This document shows, in pieces, positions 18,194 to 26,674 of a stretch of DNA of 64,000 nt. The position numbers and the translations under genes are program-made. The notes beneath the pieces were generated by a model. That model did not search any database. It saw only the letters and a list, made by a program, of their open reading frames with translations, and was not told the origin of the DNA. Position 1 is the stretch's first letter, and every line of letters starts with the position of its first letter. Source of the stretch: an uncultured Roseateles sp. (GTDB lineage Bacteria > Pseudomonadota > Gammaproteobacteria > Burkholderiales > Burkholderiaceae_C); contig NZ_CAMFJS010000002.1 of NCBI RefSeq assembly GCF_945956965.1, positions 288,082-352,081 of the forward strand, written 5' to 3'.

Positions 18194-18997
18194 ATGTTTA
18201 AAAAAATAGCAGCTTTCAGCGTCGGCGCGCGTCGTCGCCATTGGCTGGCAATGGCGGCGGGACTGCTCCTGGCCGGCCAGGCGTCGGCCGCCGGTGAGGC
18301 CGCGGCACGCAAATATGTGGCGGTGTCCTTGCTGGGCGACACGGTGCATGTGGTGACGCGCCAGGATCAAACAGGCAGCCGCCTGGATGCCAATCTGCGC
18401 GAGTCTTTCGAGTTCAACGGCGGCGTGTTCGACCAAGCCGCCCTGGCCGCCCTGGACGCGGCCGTGCGCAAAGCCGATACCAGCGCGCAGTTCTTTGGCC
18501 TCAAGCTGCCATCGGCCAAGGTCTTCGGTGACCCGCAGGCCTTGTTGGACGGCGAGCGCTTTGTCACGCCTGCCGCCTTGGCGCCGGTGCTCAAGCAAAT
18601 TCAGGCCACGCATTTGCTGCTGATCACCAACTACCGCACCGAGAACAAGATTCGGTCCAAGGAAGAAAGCGTGGGCCGTGGCTATCTGGAGGGTCAGGGC
18701 TTTTTCATTGACCGGGATCGTTGGATGAGGGGGGCGTCTGACATTGAGCGTTACAAGGGCTTTCTGGCGCCCTACACCTATTTCAAGATTTCATTGATCG
18801 ACGTGGCCAGCGGCCAGGTGTTGAGCCATCAGCTGGTGACTCGCGGGGAAGCCTGGATCAGCAAGCGCAAAGAAGCCGTTGCCAATCCCTGGGAAGTCTT
18901 CACGACCGAGGAAAAGGTGGAGACATTGCGCACGCAAATTCGCGAAGAAGTCACCGAGGCTGTGCCGGCGCTGCTCAAGCCGCTGCCGGTGCATTAA
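18194..18997 (+). CDS. Secreted protein of unknown function
   Basis: A 267-residue protein starting after a strong GGGGAGGGGAAGG ribosome site. A signal peptide (residues 1-32, ending GQASA) is followed by a mixed alpha/beta region with VSLLGDTVHVVTRQDQTGSR and HLLLITNYRTENKIRSKEES. A later segment reads YTYFKISLIDVASGQVLSHQ, which looks like a beta-sheet rim. I do not recognise the family. It is probably periplasmic. A strong hairpin follows the gene and separates it from the convergent ureohydrolase. Confidence 0.7.
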   Translation: MFKKIAAFSVGARRRHWLAMAAGLLLAGQASAAGEAAARKYVAVSLLGDTVHVVTRQDQTGSRLDANLRESFEFNGGVFDQAALAALDAAVRKADTSAQFFGLKLPSAKVFGDPQALLDGERFVTPAALAPVLKQIQATHLLLITNYRTENKIRSKEESVGRGYLEGQGFFIDRDRWMRGASDIERYKGFLAPYTYFKISLIDVASGQVLSHQLVTRGEAWISKRKEAVANPWEVFTTEEKVETLRTQIREEVTEAVPALLKPLPVH

Positions 18998-19040
18998 GGA
19001 CAGGGGCCAGGGCAGCAACAGCGCCCTGGCCTTCGTCCTT
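18996..19040. terminator. Strong hairpin between convergent genes
   Basis: The arms GGCCAGGGC (19005-19013) and GCCCTGGCC (19023-19031) pair perfectly, and the outer bases AAGGAC/GTCCTT (18996-19001 and 19035-19040) extend the stem. It lies between the stops of the unknown secreted protein and speB, so it can end transcription from both sides. There is no long T-run. Confidence 0.6.
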
Positions 19041-19044
19041 CACA

Positions 19045-19974
19045 TCAAACCTTGCTCGCGGCGATGCGCCCGCACAGATAGGTCCACACCAGCTGGGCGG
19101 CGGCATAGCTGGTCAGCTCGGCGTGGTCGTAAGGGGGCGCAACTTCCACGCAATCCATGCCGACGAAGTTGAGCCCGGGCACCAGTTCTTCCAGGATGCT
19201 GAAGAGCTGATTGGTATTCATGCCGCCGGGTTCGGGCGTGCCGGTGCCGGGTGCGAAAGCGGGGTCCAGGCAGTCGATGTCCAGGCTCAGGTAGAGCGGC
19301 GGGTGACCCAGTGCGGCCATGCGCTCGCGCACGCGGTTCAGAATCGGCGCCAGCTGGCTGGCATTGTCCAGGCCGCGCAGGCTGCGGGCATCGAAGATCA
19401 TGCCGCCCTGGTCGGCCACATATTCGCGCGCCTCGCGCAGGCCGGCCGAGCGGATGCCGAACTGCACAAAGCCCTCCTTCACCACCAAGCCTTCCTGAAT
19501 CGCCTCATAAACCCAGGTGCCGTGGCCGCTGGGCTCACCGAAATGGTCTTCCCAGGTGTCGCAATGGGCATCGAAGTGGATCACAGCCAGGGGCTGGCCG
19601 TAGTGCGCGCGGTAGGCGCGCAGCAAGGGCAGGGTGATGGAATGGTCGCCGCCCAGCCAGGTCATATGGTGCTGGGCCAGCATGGGTGCCACCAGCGGCA
19701 GCATGGCCGCACGCATGGCATCCAGATTGGTATTGGGCAGCACCAGGTCACCCAGATCGGTCAGCAGGCCCTCGGGCGTGGTGTTGAAAAAGGGGTGGAT
19801 GCCGTCGCACAGCATATGGCTGGCCTCGCGCACAGCGCGCGGGCCAAAGCGTGCGCCGGGCCGGTTGGTGACGCAGCCATCCCAGGCAATGCCGGCCAGG
19901 CCGAAGGGCTTGCTGGCGTCGCCACGGGCGAGTTTCATGAAGGCGTTGTCGGCGTTGAAGGCGAAGGTGCTCAT
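19045..19974 (-). CDS. speB: Agmatinase-family ureohydrolase
   Basis: A 309-residue arginase/agmatinase-fold enzyme. Binuclear manganese ligands are evident: GGDHS, HFDAHCDTWEDH, and SLDIDCLDPAFAPGTGTPEPGG. Family members hydrolyse guanidino compounds to urea plus amine. The cysteine in DAHCDT differs from the DAHTDT common in E. coli SpeB; guanidinobutyrase or guanidinopropionase are alternatives. The ATG at 19974 gives the standard family length; the frame continues upstream without coding character. It is divergent from the DHH phosphoesterase gene. Confidence 0.85.
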   Translation of the reverse strand: MSTFAFNADNAFMKLARGDASKPFGLAGIAWDGCVTNRPGARFGPRAVREASHMLCDGIHPFFNTTPEGLLTDLGDLVLPNTNLDAMRAAMLPLVAPMLAQHHMTWLGGDHSITLPLLRAYRAHYGQPLAVIHFDAHCDTWEDHFGEPSGHGTWVYEAIQEGLVVKEGFVQFGIRSAGLREAREYVADQGGMIFDARSLRGLDNASQLAPILNRVRERMAALGHPPLYLSLDIDCLDPAFAPGTGTPEPGGMNTNQLFSILEELVPGLNFVGMDCVEVAPPYDHAELTSYAAAQLVWTYLCGRIAASKV

Positions 19975-20106
19975 GCGAAGGCTGCGGTGGAGTGGTGAAG
20001 CGCTGATTGTGGGCCCAGCCGAGCCCTTCATTTGTCGCTTAAGTGTGGGCCCATTATTCCGAAAGCCGAGGGTGCGATGCCGTTCACTCAAGCCAAGGAG
20101 TCTGCG

Positions 20107-21072
20107 ATGAGTCTGGAAAGCAGCAAGTCCGCCGCCGGTCAAAGCAATGCCAAGTTCCGCCTCGTCACCCGCAGTGACTTCGACGGCCTGGTCTGCGCCG
20201 TGCTCTTGAACGAGTTGAAGTTGATTGACGACATCAGCTTTGTCCACCCCAAGGACATGCAAGACGGCAAGATCGCCATCACCCCCCGCGACATCACCAC
20301 CAATCTGCCCTACGTGGCCGCCGCGCATCTGGTGTTCGACCACCATGCTTCGGAAACCGTGCGCAATACCGGTGAGCGGCTCAATCACATCATCGTGGCC
20401 GATGCGCCCTCGGCGGCGCGGGTGGTCTACCAGCATTACGGCGGCAAGACGGCGTTTCCGCGCATCAGTGAGGAAATGATGGATGCGGTGGACAAGGCCG
20501 ACTCGGCCCAGTTCACGCGCGAGGAAATCCTCGACCCCAAGGGCTGGCCGCTGCTCAACTACCTGATGGATTCACGCACCGGCCTGGGCCGCTTCCGTGA
20601 GTTCCGCATCAGCAACTACGCGCTGATGATGGACTTGATCAAGTACTGCGCCGATCACGACATCGACGAGATCCTGGACCTGCCCGATGTGAAGGAGCGG
20701 GTCGATCTCTACTTTGAGCACGAACGCCATGCCAAGGAACAGCTCAAGCGCTGCGGCACCGTGCATGGCAATCTGGTGGTGCTGGATCTGCGCGGCGAGG
20801 AGACCATCTGGGCCGTCAACCGCTTCATGATTTACGCCATGTACCCGCGCTGCAATATCTCCATTCACCTGATGTGGGGCGTGCAGAAGCAGAACATCGT
20901 GTTCGCCACCGGCAAGTCGATTCTGGACCGCAGCAGCAAGACCAATATCGGCGAGCTGATGCTGGCCTACGGTGGCGGCGGCCACCATGCGGCCGGCACT
21001 TGTCAGATCGACAAAGACCAGGCCGCCACGGTGCTGCAGGAATTGATCGCCAAGATCAACGCGGACGGCTGA
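20107..21072 (+). CDS. DHH-family phosphoesterase
   Basis: A 321-residue member of the DHH/DHHA1 superfamily. The first domain begins RLVTRSDFDGLVCAVLL, with the aspartate ligand, and contains the signature DHHAS at about residues 78-82. The C-terminal DHHA1 domain carries GGGGHHAAGTCQI. Relatives include exopolyphosphatase, oligoribonuclease NrnA and c-di-AMP phosphodiesterases, so phosphoester cleavage is secure but the substrate is not. The ATG at 20107 follows an AAGGAG site. Its 3' end overlaps the convergent lipoprotein gene by 17 bases. Confidence 0.85.
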   Translation: MSLESSKSAAGQSNAKFRLVTRSDFDGLVCAVLLNELKLIDDISFVHPKDMQDGKIAITPRDITTNLPYVAAAHLVFDHHASETVRNTGERLNHIIVADAPSAARVVYQHYGGKTAFPRISEEMMDAVDKADSAQFTREEILDPKGWPLLNYLMDSRTGLGRFREFRISNYALMMDLIKYCADHDIDEILDLPDVKERVDLYFEHERHAKEQLKRCGTVHGNLVVLDLRGEETIWAVNRFMIYAMYPRCNISIHLMWGVQKQNIVFATGKSILDRSSKTNIGELMLAYGGGGHHAAGTCQIDKDQAATVLQELIAKINADG

Positions 21073-22516
21073 GCCAGCGCTGTTCGGCCGCCTGCACGCT
21101 GGCCTCCAGCTCAGCGGCCTGCACCGGGCCGCCCGCAGCGTCTGGGCCGGGCAACTCCACCATCACCAAATAGCCTTTGACCATGGGGTCCAGGCCGCCC
21201 GGGTTGCGCTCCTGCGCCTGGCTGTAGGCGCGCGCAAAGGCCTGGGCCAAGCGCAGTTGCCCGCTGGCCAGCAAGCGGCCGCTGGCGGGGTCCCACTGCT
21301 CCGGCGCGGTCAGGCAGCCGGCGGTGGGCGTGGCGGGGTAGTAGCTGGCGCCGCGGTAGTAGTCGGGGTTGACCACGCTGCCGTGCATCAAGATCTCGTC
21401 ACGCCCGGCGCGCCCGGCCAGCCAGGCCTCCTTGATCGGCTCCCAGGTTCGCCAGCTAGGCGGCAGCAAGGCGGCGTAAAGCGGCTCGCTCCAATCGAGG
21501 TCGCTGCCGTCGACCTGGAAGAACTCAGAGACGCTGGCCTCGATGGGCAGCTTGGTCTCCAGAAAAGGCGTCGGCCCAATGCTGGGATTGCTGGCCGTGC
21601 TGCTGCCGCGCACCGCGAAGATGCCTTGCGGCGTATTGCCCAAGGTGATGGTGCCGGGCAGGTTCGACAGCGCGCGGGCCAACTGCGGCACCTGGAACAG
21701 CCGGCCATCAGCCTCGCGCACAAAACGGCCGTCCACGCCGCGCAGCAGGGCCAGGCCCAGCACCTCGCGGCCGGGCCGCTGCAGGCTGAACACCACCGGG
21801 TAGCCAGGCCGCAGGGGCGCGGCCAGCAACTCATCCAAAGGCGGGGCGAGGGTGGGCGCGCCGGGCTGCAAGGCTTGATCGAGCGGCCAGCTCAAGGCGC
21901 GCAGCCTGGGCTCATCGGCCCAAGTGGCGGGGAAGCTCCGCTGCATCTGCGCCTTGATCTGCGCGGCGGCGCTTTGGCGCGCCGGGCCCGTCAGGGGTTT
22001 GAGCAAGGCATTGGCAGCGATGGCGAACTCACGCGGGCCGCTCAGCTTGGGCAGCAGGGCCCACAGCGGCGCGCTCGCCTCCGGCGCGTAAAAGCGGTAG
22101 ACGGCGGAGAGCACGGCGCGCTGCACCTCGGCAGGCTTTGCCTCCAGGCCCGTCAAGCCGCTCAGGGCCGGCGCTCGCGCCGCGTCGATCTCGGTGTTGT
22201 AGTGCAGCACAGCGGCCAGGATTTCGGGCAGCGCGGCCTGCGCCTCGGCCGAGCCGGGGGGCAGGCTCAAGCGCTGGCGCAGCAGGCTCAAGTCGCGCTC
22301 ACGTGCGGCCTCTTCGGCGCTGGCCTGGGTGGGCTGCCAGCGGAAGTCGCCCGGCTGATAGCTCAGCAGCGCCTGGGCGCTGTGGCGCTTGCCGGGGATG
22401 GCGTCGGGCGCCGTGGCGCAGCCGGTCAGCAAGGCCAGCAGGGCGGCCAGTAGAGTGGGCGCGCGCAGCGCGCAGCGGTGAGCGTTCAAGTTCAGGTCCT
22501 CAGGGCGTGGGAGCAT
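21056..22516 (-). CDS. Large lipoprotein with a possible L,D-transpeptidase-like end
   Basis: A 486-residue protein with lipoprotein signal and lipobox LLTGC (Cys33). Most of the chain is alanine/leucine-rich and not recognised. Near the C-terminus, LMHGSVVNPDYYRG (His378) is followed by PTAGCLTAP (Cys401). A histidine followed about 20 residues later by a glycine-cysteine recalls the HG...GC active site of YkuD L,D-transpeptidases, but the exact spacing and the arginine after the cysteine are missing. I regard that link as speculative. It overlaps the DHH gene end-to-end. Localisation should be the outer or inner membrane, facing the periplasm. Confidence 0.6.
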   Translation of the reverse strand: MLPRPEDLNLNAHRCALRAPTLLAALLALLTGCATAPDAIPGKRHSAQALLSYQPGDFRWQPTQASAEEAARERDLSLLRQRLSLPPGSAEAQAALPEILAAVLHYNTEIDAARAPALSGLTGLEAKPAEVQRAVLSAVYRFYAPEASAPLWALLPKLSGPREFAIAANALLKPLTGPARQSAAAQIKAQMQRSFPATWADEPRLRALSWPLDQALQPGAPTLAPPLDELLAAPLRPGYPVVFSLQRPGREVLGLALLRGVDGRFVREADGRLFQVPQLARALSNLPGTITLGNTPQGIFAVRGSSTASNPSIGPTPFLETKLPIEASVSEFFQVDGSDLDWSEPLYAALLPPSWRTWEPIKEAWLAGRAGRDEILMHGSVVNPDYYRGASYYPATPTAGCLTAPEQWDPASGRLLASGQLRLAQAFARAYSQAQERNPGGLDPMVKGYLVMVELPGPDAAGGPVQAAELEASVQAAEQRWLSRPR

Positions 22517-22650
22517 GGGCTGCTTCGGGTATTTGGTGAGTCGGCGAATCAGCCAGTTGGCTCAAGTATGCTGGACGCGCCGGCCTCATCCGCGGGGAGG
22601 CTCATCGTTCACACCAAGCAGTCACGATCAAATTCAAGGGGCAAATCTTT

Positions 22651-23037
22651 ATGAACTGGGCAGATCTGGTCATCGTCTTGGCACTGTGCCAATTTTTCTT
22701 CTTCGGCATTTTGGTGGGCCGCGCGCGTGGCCGGTATGGCGTCAACGCGCCAGCGGTCAGCGGCCATGAAATGTTTGAGCGCATCTACCGCGTGCATATG
22801 AACACGCTGGAAATGCTGGTGATCTTCATTCCCGCCTTGGCACTGGCCGCCAAGTACTGGTCGCCCAGCTGGAGCGGCGCGCTGGGCGCCGTGTTCCTGC
22901 TCGGCCGCTTCATCTACTGGCGCGCTTATGTGTCCAAGCCCTCCAGCCGCACTCTGGGTTTCGCGCTCAGCGTCACGCCAACCATTGGCCTGCTGATTGC
23001 GGCAGTGGTGGGCATGCTGCGCCAGGCCGGGTTTTGA
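22651..23037 (+). CDS. MAPEG-family membrane protein
   Basis: A 128-residue protein with four hydrophobic helices, the usual size of the membrane-associated eicosanoid/glutathione (MAPEG) family. The signature region FERIYRVHMNTLEMLVIFIPAL lies between helices 1 and 2, and GRFIYWRAYVSKPSSRTLGFALS follows helix 3. Bacterial members are often glutathione-dependent transferases or peroxidases, but the substrate of this one cannot be read. It stands alone between the lipoprotein gene and the repeat-rich island. Confidence 0.85.
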   Translation: MNWADLVIVLALCQFFFFGILVGRARGRYGVNAPAVSGHEMFERIYRVHMNTLEMLVIFIPALALAAKYWSPSWSGALGAVFLLGRFIYWRAYVSKPSSRTLGFALSVTPTIGLLIAAVVGMLRQAGF

Positions 23038-23300
23038 ACTGAAGCAGGCAAGCAAGCCGAGATCAATCAGCAGGCCTGGCCTCGGGCGCCTCAGTAATTG
23101 CTCTGTGAGGCAAGGCCAATCAAGGGCTTGGGAGAGCCGGCGCCATAGGGTCGCGCGCCCCTCATCACGGTTGCTGCGGCTGGCCTACCGGCCCGTCAAA
23201 GGTATTAGGAAAGCCGTGCAATCGATCCTGCTTCAACGACCGGCTGCACACCCAGGGAGCCGATCAGCCGTCAGCGGCTGCAATGTGCCCCCGAGCAGGC

Positions 23301-23370
23301 GTTCACTGCCCAGCCAAAACGTCGCTGCGGAGTAGATGGGGCCTTGAGATTCAAGGTCTGACCCTCGCGC
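23301..23370 (+). repeat. Left copy of a 70-bp inverted repeat
   Basis: This 70-base stretch matches the reverse complement of 24364-24433 at 60 of 70 positions without gaps. The shared core includes AGCCAAAACGTCG and CTGACCCTCGCGC. The two copies bracket a small secreted-protein gene and a truncated ORF. Confidence 0.8.
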
Positions 23371-23466
23371 CTCATGTCACGACTGAACTTCGACTTTCGG
23401 TGCGTCGGGTCAGTCAGTTGATCATGAGGTATGAATGGGATGAGAGATGAAATTTCCAAGACTTCA

Positions 23467-23483
23467 AATTCAAGACCTGACCC
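23467..23483 (+). repeat. Partial third copy of the repeat core
   Basis: AATTCAAGACCTGACCC matches 23348-23364 (GATTCAAGGTCTGACCC) at 14 of 17 bases and lies in the same orientation as the left copy. It may be the outer end of a related element. Confidence 0.45.
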
Positions 23484-23618
23484 CATCGGCGCCGCTGATA
23501 GGCAGGGTGCGGTGGCGGGTTGGCAAGGGCTTGTTGATGCAGTCTTCGGCAGAGATCAAGTGGCGACCCGTTTGGGCTGCAAGGAACAACTGTTTGACTA
23601 GCAATCTCGGAGGTGCAC

Positions 23619-24188
23619 ATGCGTAAGTCGCTAGTTTGGATTGGCGCCTTGCTGCTTGCGCCGGTGATCTACAACCTGGACGCGATTGCGGGGCAGTGGA
23701 AGTTCAACAACATGTGCCGCAAGGATGGCGGGCCTAGGTTCTATGCCCCGATTGAGAAGGATGTGGGCTGGGAGGTTGAGGGGCATGAGAACTACGCATA
23801 TCAAGGCCCGTTCACTTTTGGCAACGTCGCTTTCGTGCGCTTTGAAGACAAGCACGGTAAGCGTTTTGATGTGAGCACCGACGGCTGGATAGGGGCGAAC
23901 GAGCGCAGGTATATCTTTTCGAGCGTGAACGATGCACGTCCTGTCCTCTACACCTACAGGTATGTAAGCGCGAGGTTTCCGGACGACCCCAGATTCTCAA
24001 AGACGCAGATTGAAGTCATCGATCGGCGCAAAGCCCAGGTCGTGGCCCGCTACACAGAGTTTGGTTACAGCTGGACTAAGCCTGAAAGAGTGTTGCTCTC
24101 GGGGCCAACCGCAGCCCATTGCTGGGATTTGCAGACCGATATCGATAGTTTCCGTAAACGTATTTATGACTTTGGGAACAAGAAATGA
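23619..24188 (+). CDS. Small secreted protein of unknown function
   Basis: A 189-residue protein starting at the ATG at 23619 behind a GGAGG site (an in-frame GTG at 23613 overlaps that site). It has an N-terminal hydrophobic segment (LVWIGALLLAPVIYNLDAIAG), then an aromatic-rich, beta-strand-like body with conserved-looking cysteines (MCRKDGG and AHCWDL). It is probably periplasmic or membrane-anchored. Its stop overlaps the start of the next ORF as ATGA, suggesting translational coupling. Codon use and GC differ from the chromosome around it. A secreted partner or immunity protein for the downstream product is possible but unproven. Confidence 0.65.
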   Translation: MRKSLVWIGALLLAPVIYNLDAIAGQWKFNNMCRKDGGPRFYAPIEKDVGWEVEGHENYAYQGPFTFGNVAFVRFEDKHGKRFDVSTDGWIGANERRYIFSSVNDARPVLYTYRYVSARFPDDPRFSKTQIEVIDRRKAQVVARYTEFGYSWTKPERVLLSGPTAAHCWDLQTDIDSFRKRIYDFGNKK

Positions 24189-24478
24189 CTGTTTCATCTA
24201 TCGCTTCGCTGAGTCAACGAGTTTCTACGGCCGTCGCGTCCTACGGCGACTTATTGGGGGCTGATAATGATGGCAGCGGCCTGAGGTCGAAGCTCATTCA
24301 GCCAAACAACGCAAACTTCACCACCACCCAAGCCGACACCTTCGTCGTTCAATACGATTTTGGGCGCGAGGGTCAGGCCTTAAGTCTCAAGGCCCCCTCT
24401 ACGCCGCGACGACGTTTTGGCTTGCGAGTGAACGGCCGCATCGGCATATGGCCGCAGTTCATGGCGGCGTCTGAATGA
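24185..24478 (+). pseudogene. N-terminal fragment of a larger protein cut by the right repeat
   Basis: The frame starts with ATG overlapping the previous stop (ATGA). The first 60 or so residues (ASLSQRVSTAVASYGDLLGA, then LIQPNNANFTTTQADTFVVQ) read like a genuine N-terminus, loosely like bacterial lipase-type proteins. From 24364 the frame enters the 70-bp repeat and becomes repeat-derived (LKAPSTPRRRFG), then stops. The rest of the gene is gone. I infer that repeat-mediated rearrangement deleted it; the lipase suggestion is weak. Confidence 0.5.
24364..24433 (-). repeat. Right copy of the 70-bp inverted repeat
   Basis: Reverse complement of the copy at 23301-23370 with 10 substitutions and no gaps. 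It interrupts the frame of the truncated ORF starting at 24185. Confidence 0.8.
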
Positions 24479-24738
24479 CCGGACCACTTCGAAAGTGGGC
24501 AGCGGGCACGACCCCACCCAGCAGCACGACGCTTAAGTTTTGGAGGCGCTCACTCCATCTCAATGGGCGCAAGCGCGATGCAGGCGTGCCGCCAGCTTGG
24601 ACTCGGCAGGCGAAAGGCGCGGGGGTGGCTGACCTGGCTGGGCACCCGCCCCTCATGCATCAATGTCAGGCGCCAAAGATTGGCGCGCCGCGCAGGCAAC
24701 TAGGCCTGGCGATCTGGGAAAAGCCTGCTGGCCGGCTC

Positions 24739-25707
24739 TTAAACCAAGTGGCAAGCCACCTGCCGCCCGGCCACTTCGCGCAGCAGCGGCTGTTCGGTCG
24801 CGCAGCGGCTTTGCGCCATCGGGCAGCGTTTGTGGAAAGCGCAGCCTGAGGGCGGATTGAGGGGGCTGGGCAATTCGCCGTGAATCGGGATGCGCTCGCG
24901 CCGGTCGGCAGCGCGCAGGGCCGGGGTGGCGCTCATCAAGGCCTGGGTGTAGGGGTGCAAGGGCTGCGCGAACAAGGTGGCTTTGGGGCCGATTTCCACC
25001 GCGCGGCCTAGGTACATCACCATCACCTCATCGGCCACATGCTCCACCACGCTGAGGTTGTGGCTGATGAAGACATAGGCGCAGCCGAATTCGGCTTGCA
25101 GGTCCATGAAGAGGTTGAGGATCTGCGCCTGGATGGACACATCCAGGGCCGACACCGGCTCATCCGCCACAACGATCTTGGGGTTCAGAATCATCGCCCG
25201 CGCGATGGCGATGCGTTGGCGCTGGCCGCCTGAGAACATATGCGGGTAGCGGCGCAAATGCTCGCTGCGCAAGCCGACCTTGCTGACCAGGGCTTCGATG
25301 CGCTCCAGCCGCTCGGTCTTGCTCAAGCGGGTGTTGATCAGCAAGGGCTCGTCCAGCGTGGCGGCAATCGTCTTGCGTGGATTGAGCGAGGCAAATGGGT
25401 TCTGGAACACCATCTGCACCTGCTGGCGCAAGGCCTTGAGCGTGGCCTTGTCGGCGCTGGCGGCATCGGTGGTGCCAAAGTGCAGGGCACCGGCGCTGGG
25501 CGGCTCGATCAGGGTGAGCTGGCGTGCCAGTGTGGACTTGCCGCAACCCGATTCGCCCACCACGGCAAGCGTCTGGCGCGGCTTGAGGCTGAAGCTGACG
25601 CCGTCCAGCGCCTTGACCGTGGCCTTGGGCGCGAACAGGCCGCGGCTGACGCGGTAGTGGCGTGCCAGGTCTTGCGCCTGGAGCAAAACGTCCTGCGGCT
25701 CAGCCAT
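24739..25707 (-). CDS. dppF: Dipeptide ABC transporter ATPase, DppF-like
   Basis: A 322-residue ABC ATPase. Walker A is GESGCGKST, the signature is [14 protein letters not shown], Walker B is [12 protein letters not shown], and the switch histidine lies in FISHNLSVV. The C-terminal oligopeptide/dipeptide extension ([10 protein letters not shown], then [15 protein letters not shown]) matches DppF/OppF and carries the conserved cysteines that may bind an iron-sulfur cluster. The ATG at 25707 overlaps dppD by eight bases; the longer frame up to 25989 is only the shadow of dppD. It is the last gene of the amiD-dppBCDF operon. Confidence 0.92.
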   Translation of the reverse strand: MAEPQDVLLQAQDLARHYRVSRGLFAPKATVKALDGVSFSLKPRQTLAVVGESGCGKSTLARQLTLIEPPSAGALHFGTTDAASADKATLKALRQQVQMVFQNPFASLNPRKTIAATLDEPLLINTRLSKTERLERIEALVSKVGLRSEHLRRYPHMFSGGQRQRIAIARAMILNPKIVVADEPVSALDVSIQAQILNLFMDLQAEFGCAYVFISHNLSVVEHVADEVMVMYLGRAVEIGPKATLFAQPLHPYTQALMSATPALRAADRRERIPIHGELPSPLNPPSGCAFHKRCPMAQSRCATEQPLLREVAGRQVACHLV

Positions 25708-26671
25708 GGGCCACCTCTGCATGGACCTGTACAGGGAAGAAGCAGCGCACGCCGTCCACCAGGGCGGGTCGCTCGGCGCGGCAGCGCGGCTGCACATAGC
25801 GGCAGCGCGGTGACAGCAGGCAGCCCACCGGCCGGTCCAGCGCGCCGGGCACGATGCCGGGCAGGGCCGAGAGCCGATGCGCGCCACGGTTGTGCTCAGG
25901 AATGGCGGCCAGCAAGGCCTCGGTATAGGGATGGCGGGGCGCTTCGAACAGCGCGGGCACCGGGCCGCATTCCACCGCCTGGCCGGCATACATCACGGTG
26001 ACGGAGTTGCGTCCGGCTTGGGCGAGCTCGGCCACGATGGCGAGGTCATGCGTGATCAGGATCAGGCCCATGCCTTGCTCGCGCTGCAGGCGCAGCAGCA
26101 AGGCCATGATTTGCGCTTGGATGGTCACGTCCAGCGCGGTGGTGGGCTCGTCGGCAATCAAGAGCTTGGGCTTGCAGGCGATGGCCATAGCAATCATCAC
26201 GCGCTGGTTCATGCCGCCGCTGAGTTGGTGCGGGTAAGCGTCCAGGCGGCTGGCGGGGTCGGGAATCTCCACCAGCTGCAGCAACTCCAGCGCCCGCTGC
26301 GTGGCCGCCGCGCCGCGCAGGCCCAGGTGCTCGCGCAGCACTTCCTTGATTTGATAACCCACGGTGTAGCTGGGGTTGAGGCTGGCCAGCGCGTCCTGAA
26401 ACACCATGGCGATGTCTTTGCCGATCAGCTGGCGGCGCTGCTTAGGCGTGAGCTGCAGCAAGTCCTGACCCTGAAACTCCACGGCGTCGGCGCTGACCTT
26501 GCCGGGCGCGTCGATCAAGCCCATCAGGGCCAGCATGGCCACCGATTTGCCGGAGCCCGATTCGCCCACGATGCCGGCCAGATCGCCCGCCTCCAGGCAC
26601 AGATCAAGCCCTTCCACGGCAGGGAAGGCGCCGAAGCTGACGCGCAGGTTTTTGATATTCAGCAAGGGCAT
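25700..26671 (-). CDS. dppD: Dipeptide ABC transporter ATPase, DppD-like
   Basis: A 323-residue ATPase of the DppD/OppD type. Walker A is GESGSGKS, the signature [14 protein letters not shown], and Walker [13 protein letters not shown]. The family end [14 protein letters not shown] and a cysteine-rich segment near [14 protein letters not shown] are present. It forms the ATPase heterodimer with DppF and energises peptide import through DppBC. Three bases separate it from dppC and it overlaps dppF, so translation is likely coupled. Confidence 0.92.
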   Translation of the reverse strand: MPLLNIKNLRVSFGAFPAVEGLDLCLEAGDLAGIVGESGSGKSVAMLALMGLIDAPGKVSADAVEFQGQDLLQLTPKQRRQLIGKDIAMVFQDALASLNPSYTVGYQIKEVLREHLGLRGAAATQRALELLQLVEIPDPASRLDAYPHQLSGGMNQRVMIAMAIACKPKLLIADEPTTALDVTIQAQIMALLLRLQREQGMGLILITHDLAIVAELAQAGRNSVTVMYAGQAVECGPVPALFEAPRHPYTEALLAAIPEHNRGAHRLSALPGIVPGALDRPVGCLLSPRCRYVQPRCRAERPALVDGVRCFFPVQVHAEVAHG

Positions 26672-26674
26672 GGT

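Larger units (their letters stand above)
23038..23618. other. Intergenic stretch with repeat copies
   Basis: About 580 bases without a supported gene. It holds the left 70-bp repeat (23301-23370) and a shorter relative (23467-23483). Short frames reading through the repeats give peptides containing LNLKAPSTPQRR, an artefact of the repeat rather than a protein. GC is lower than in the flanks. Confidence 0.5.

Noticed and set aside
23301..24433. The repeat-bounded island considered as a complete insertion sequence
   Set aside because: No transposase-like protein lies between the repeats, and no obvious target duplication was found.
24479..24738. Short frames between the right repeat and dppF
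   Set aside because: They lack start signals and motifs. I see nothing supportable in this 260-base gap.
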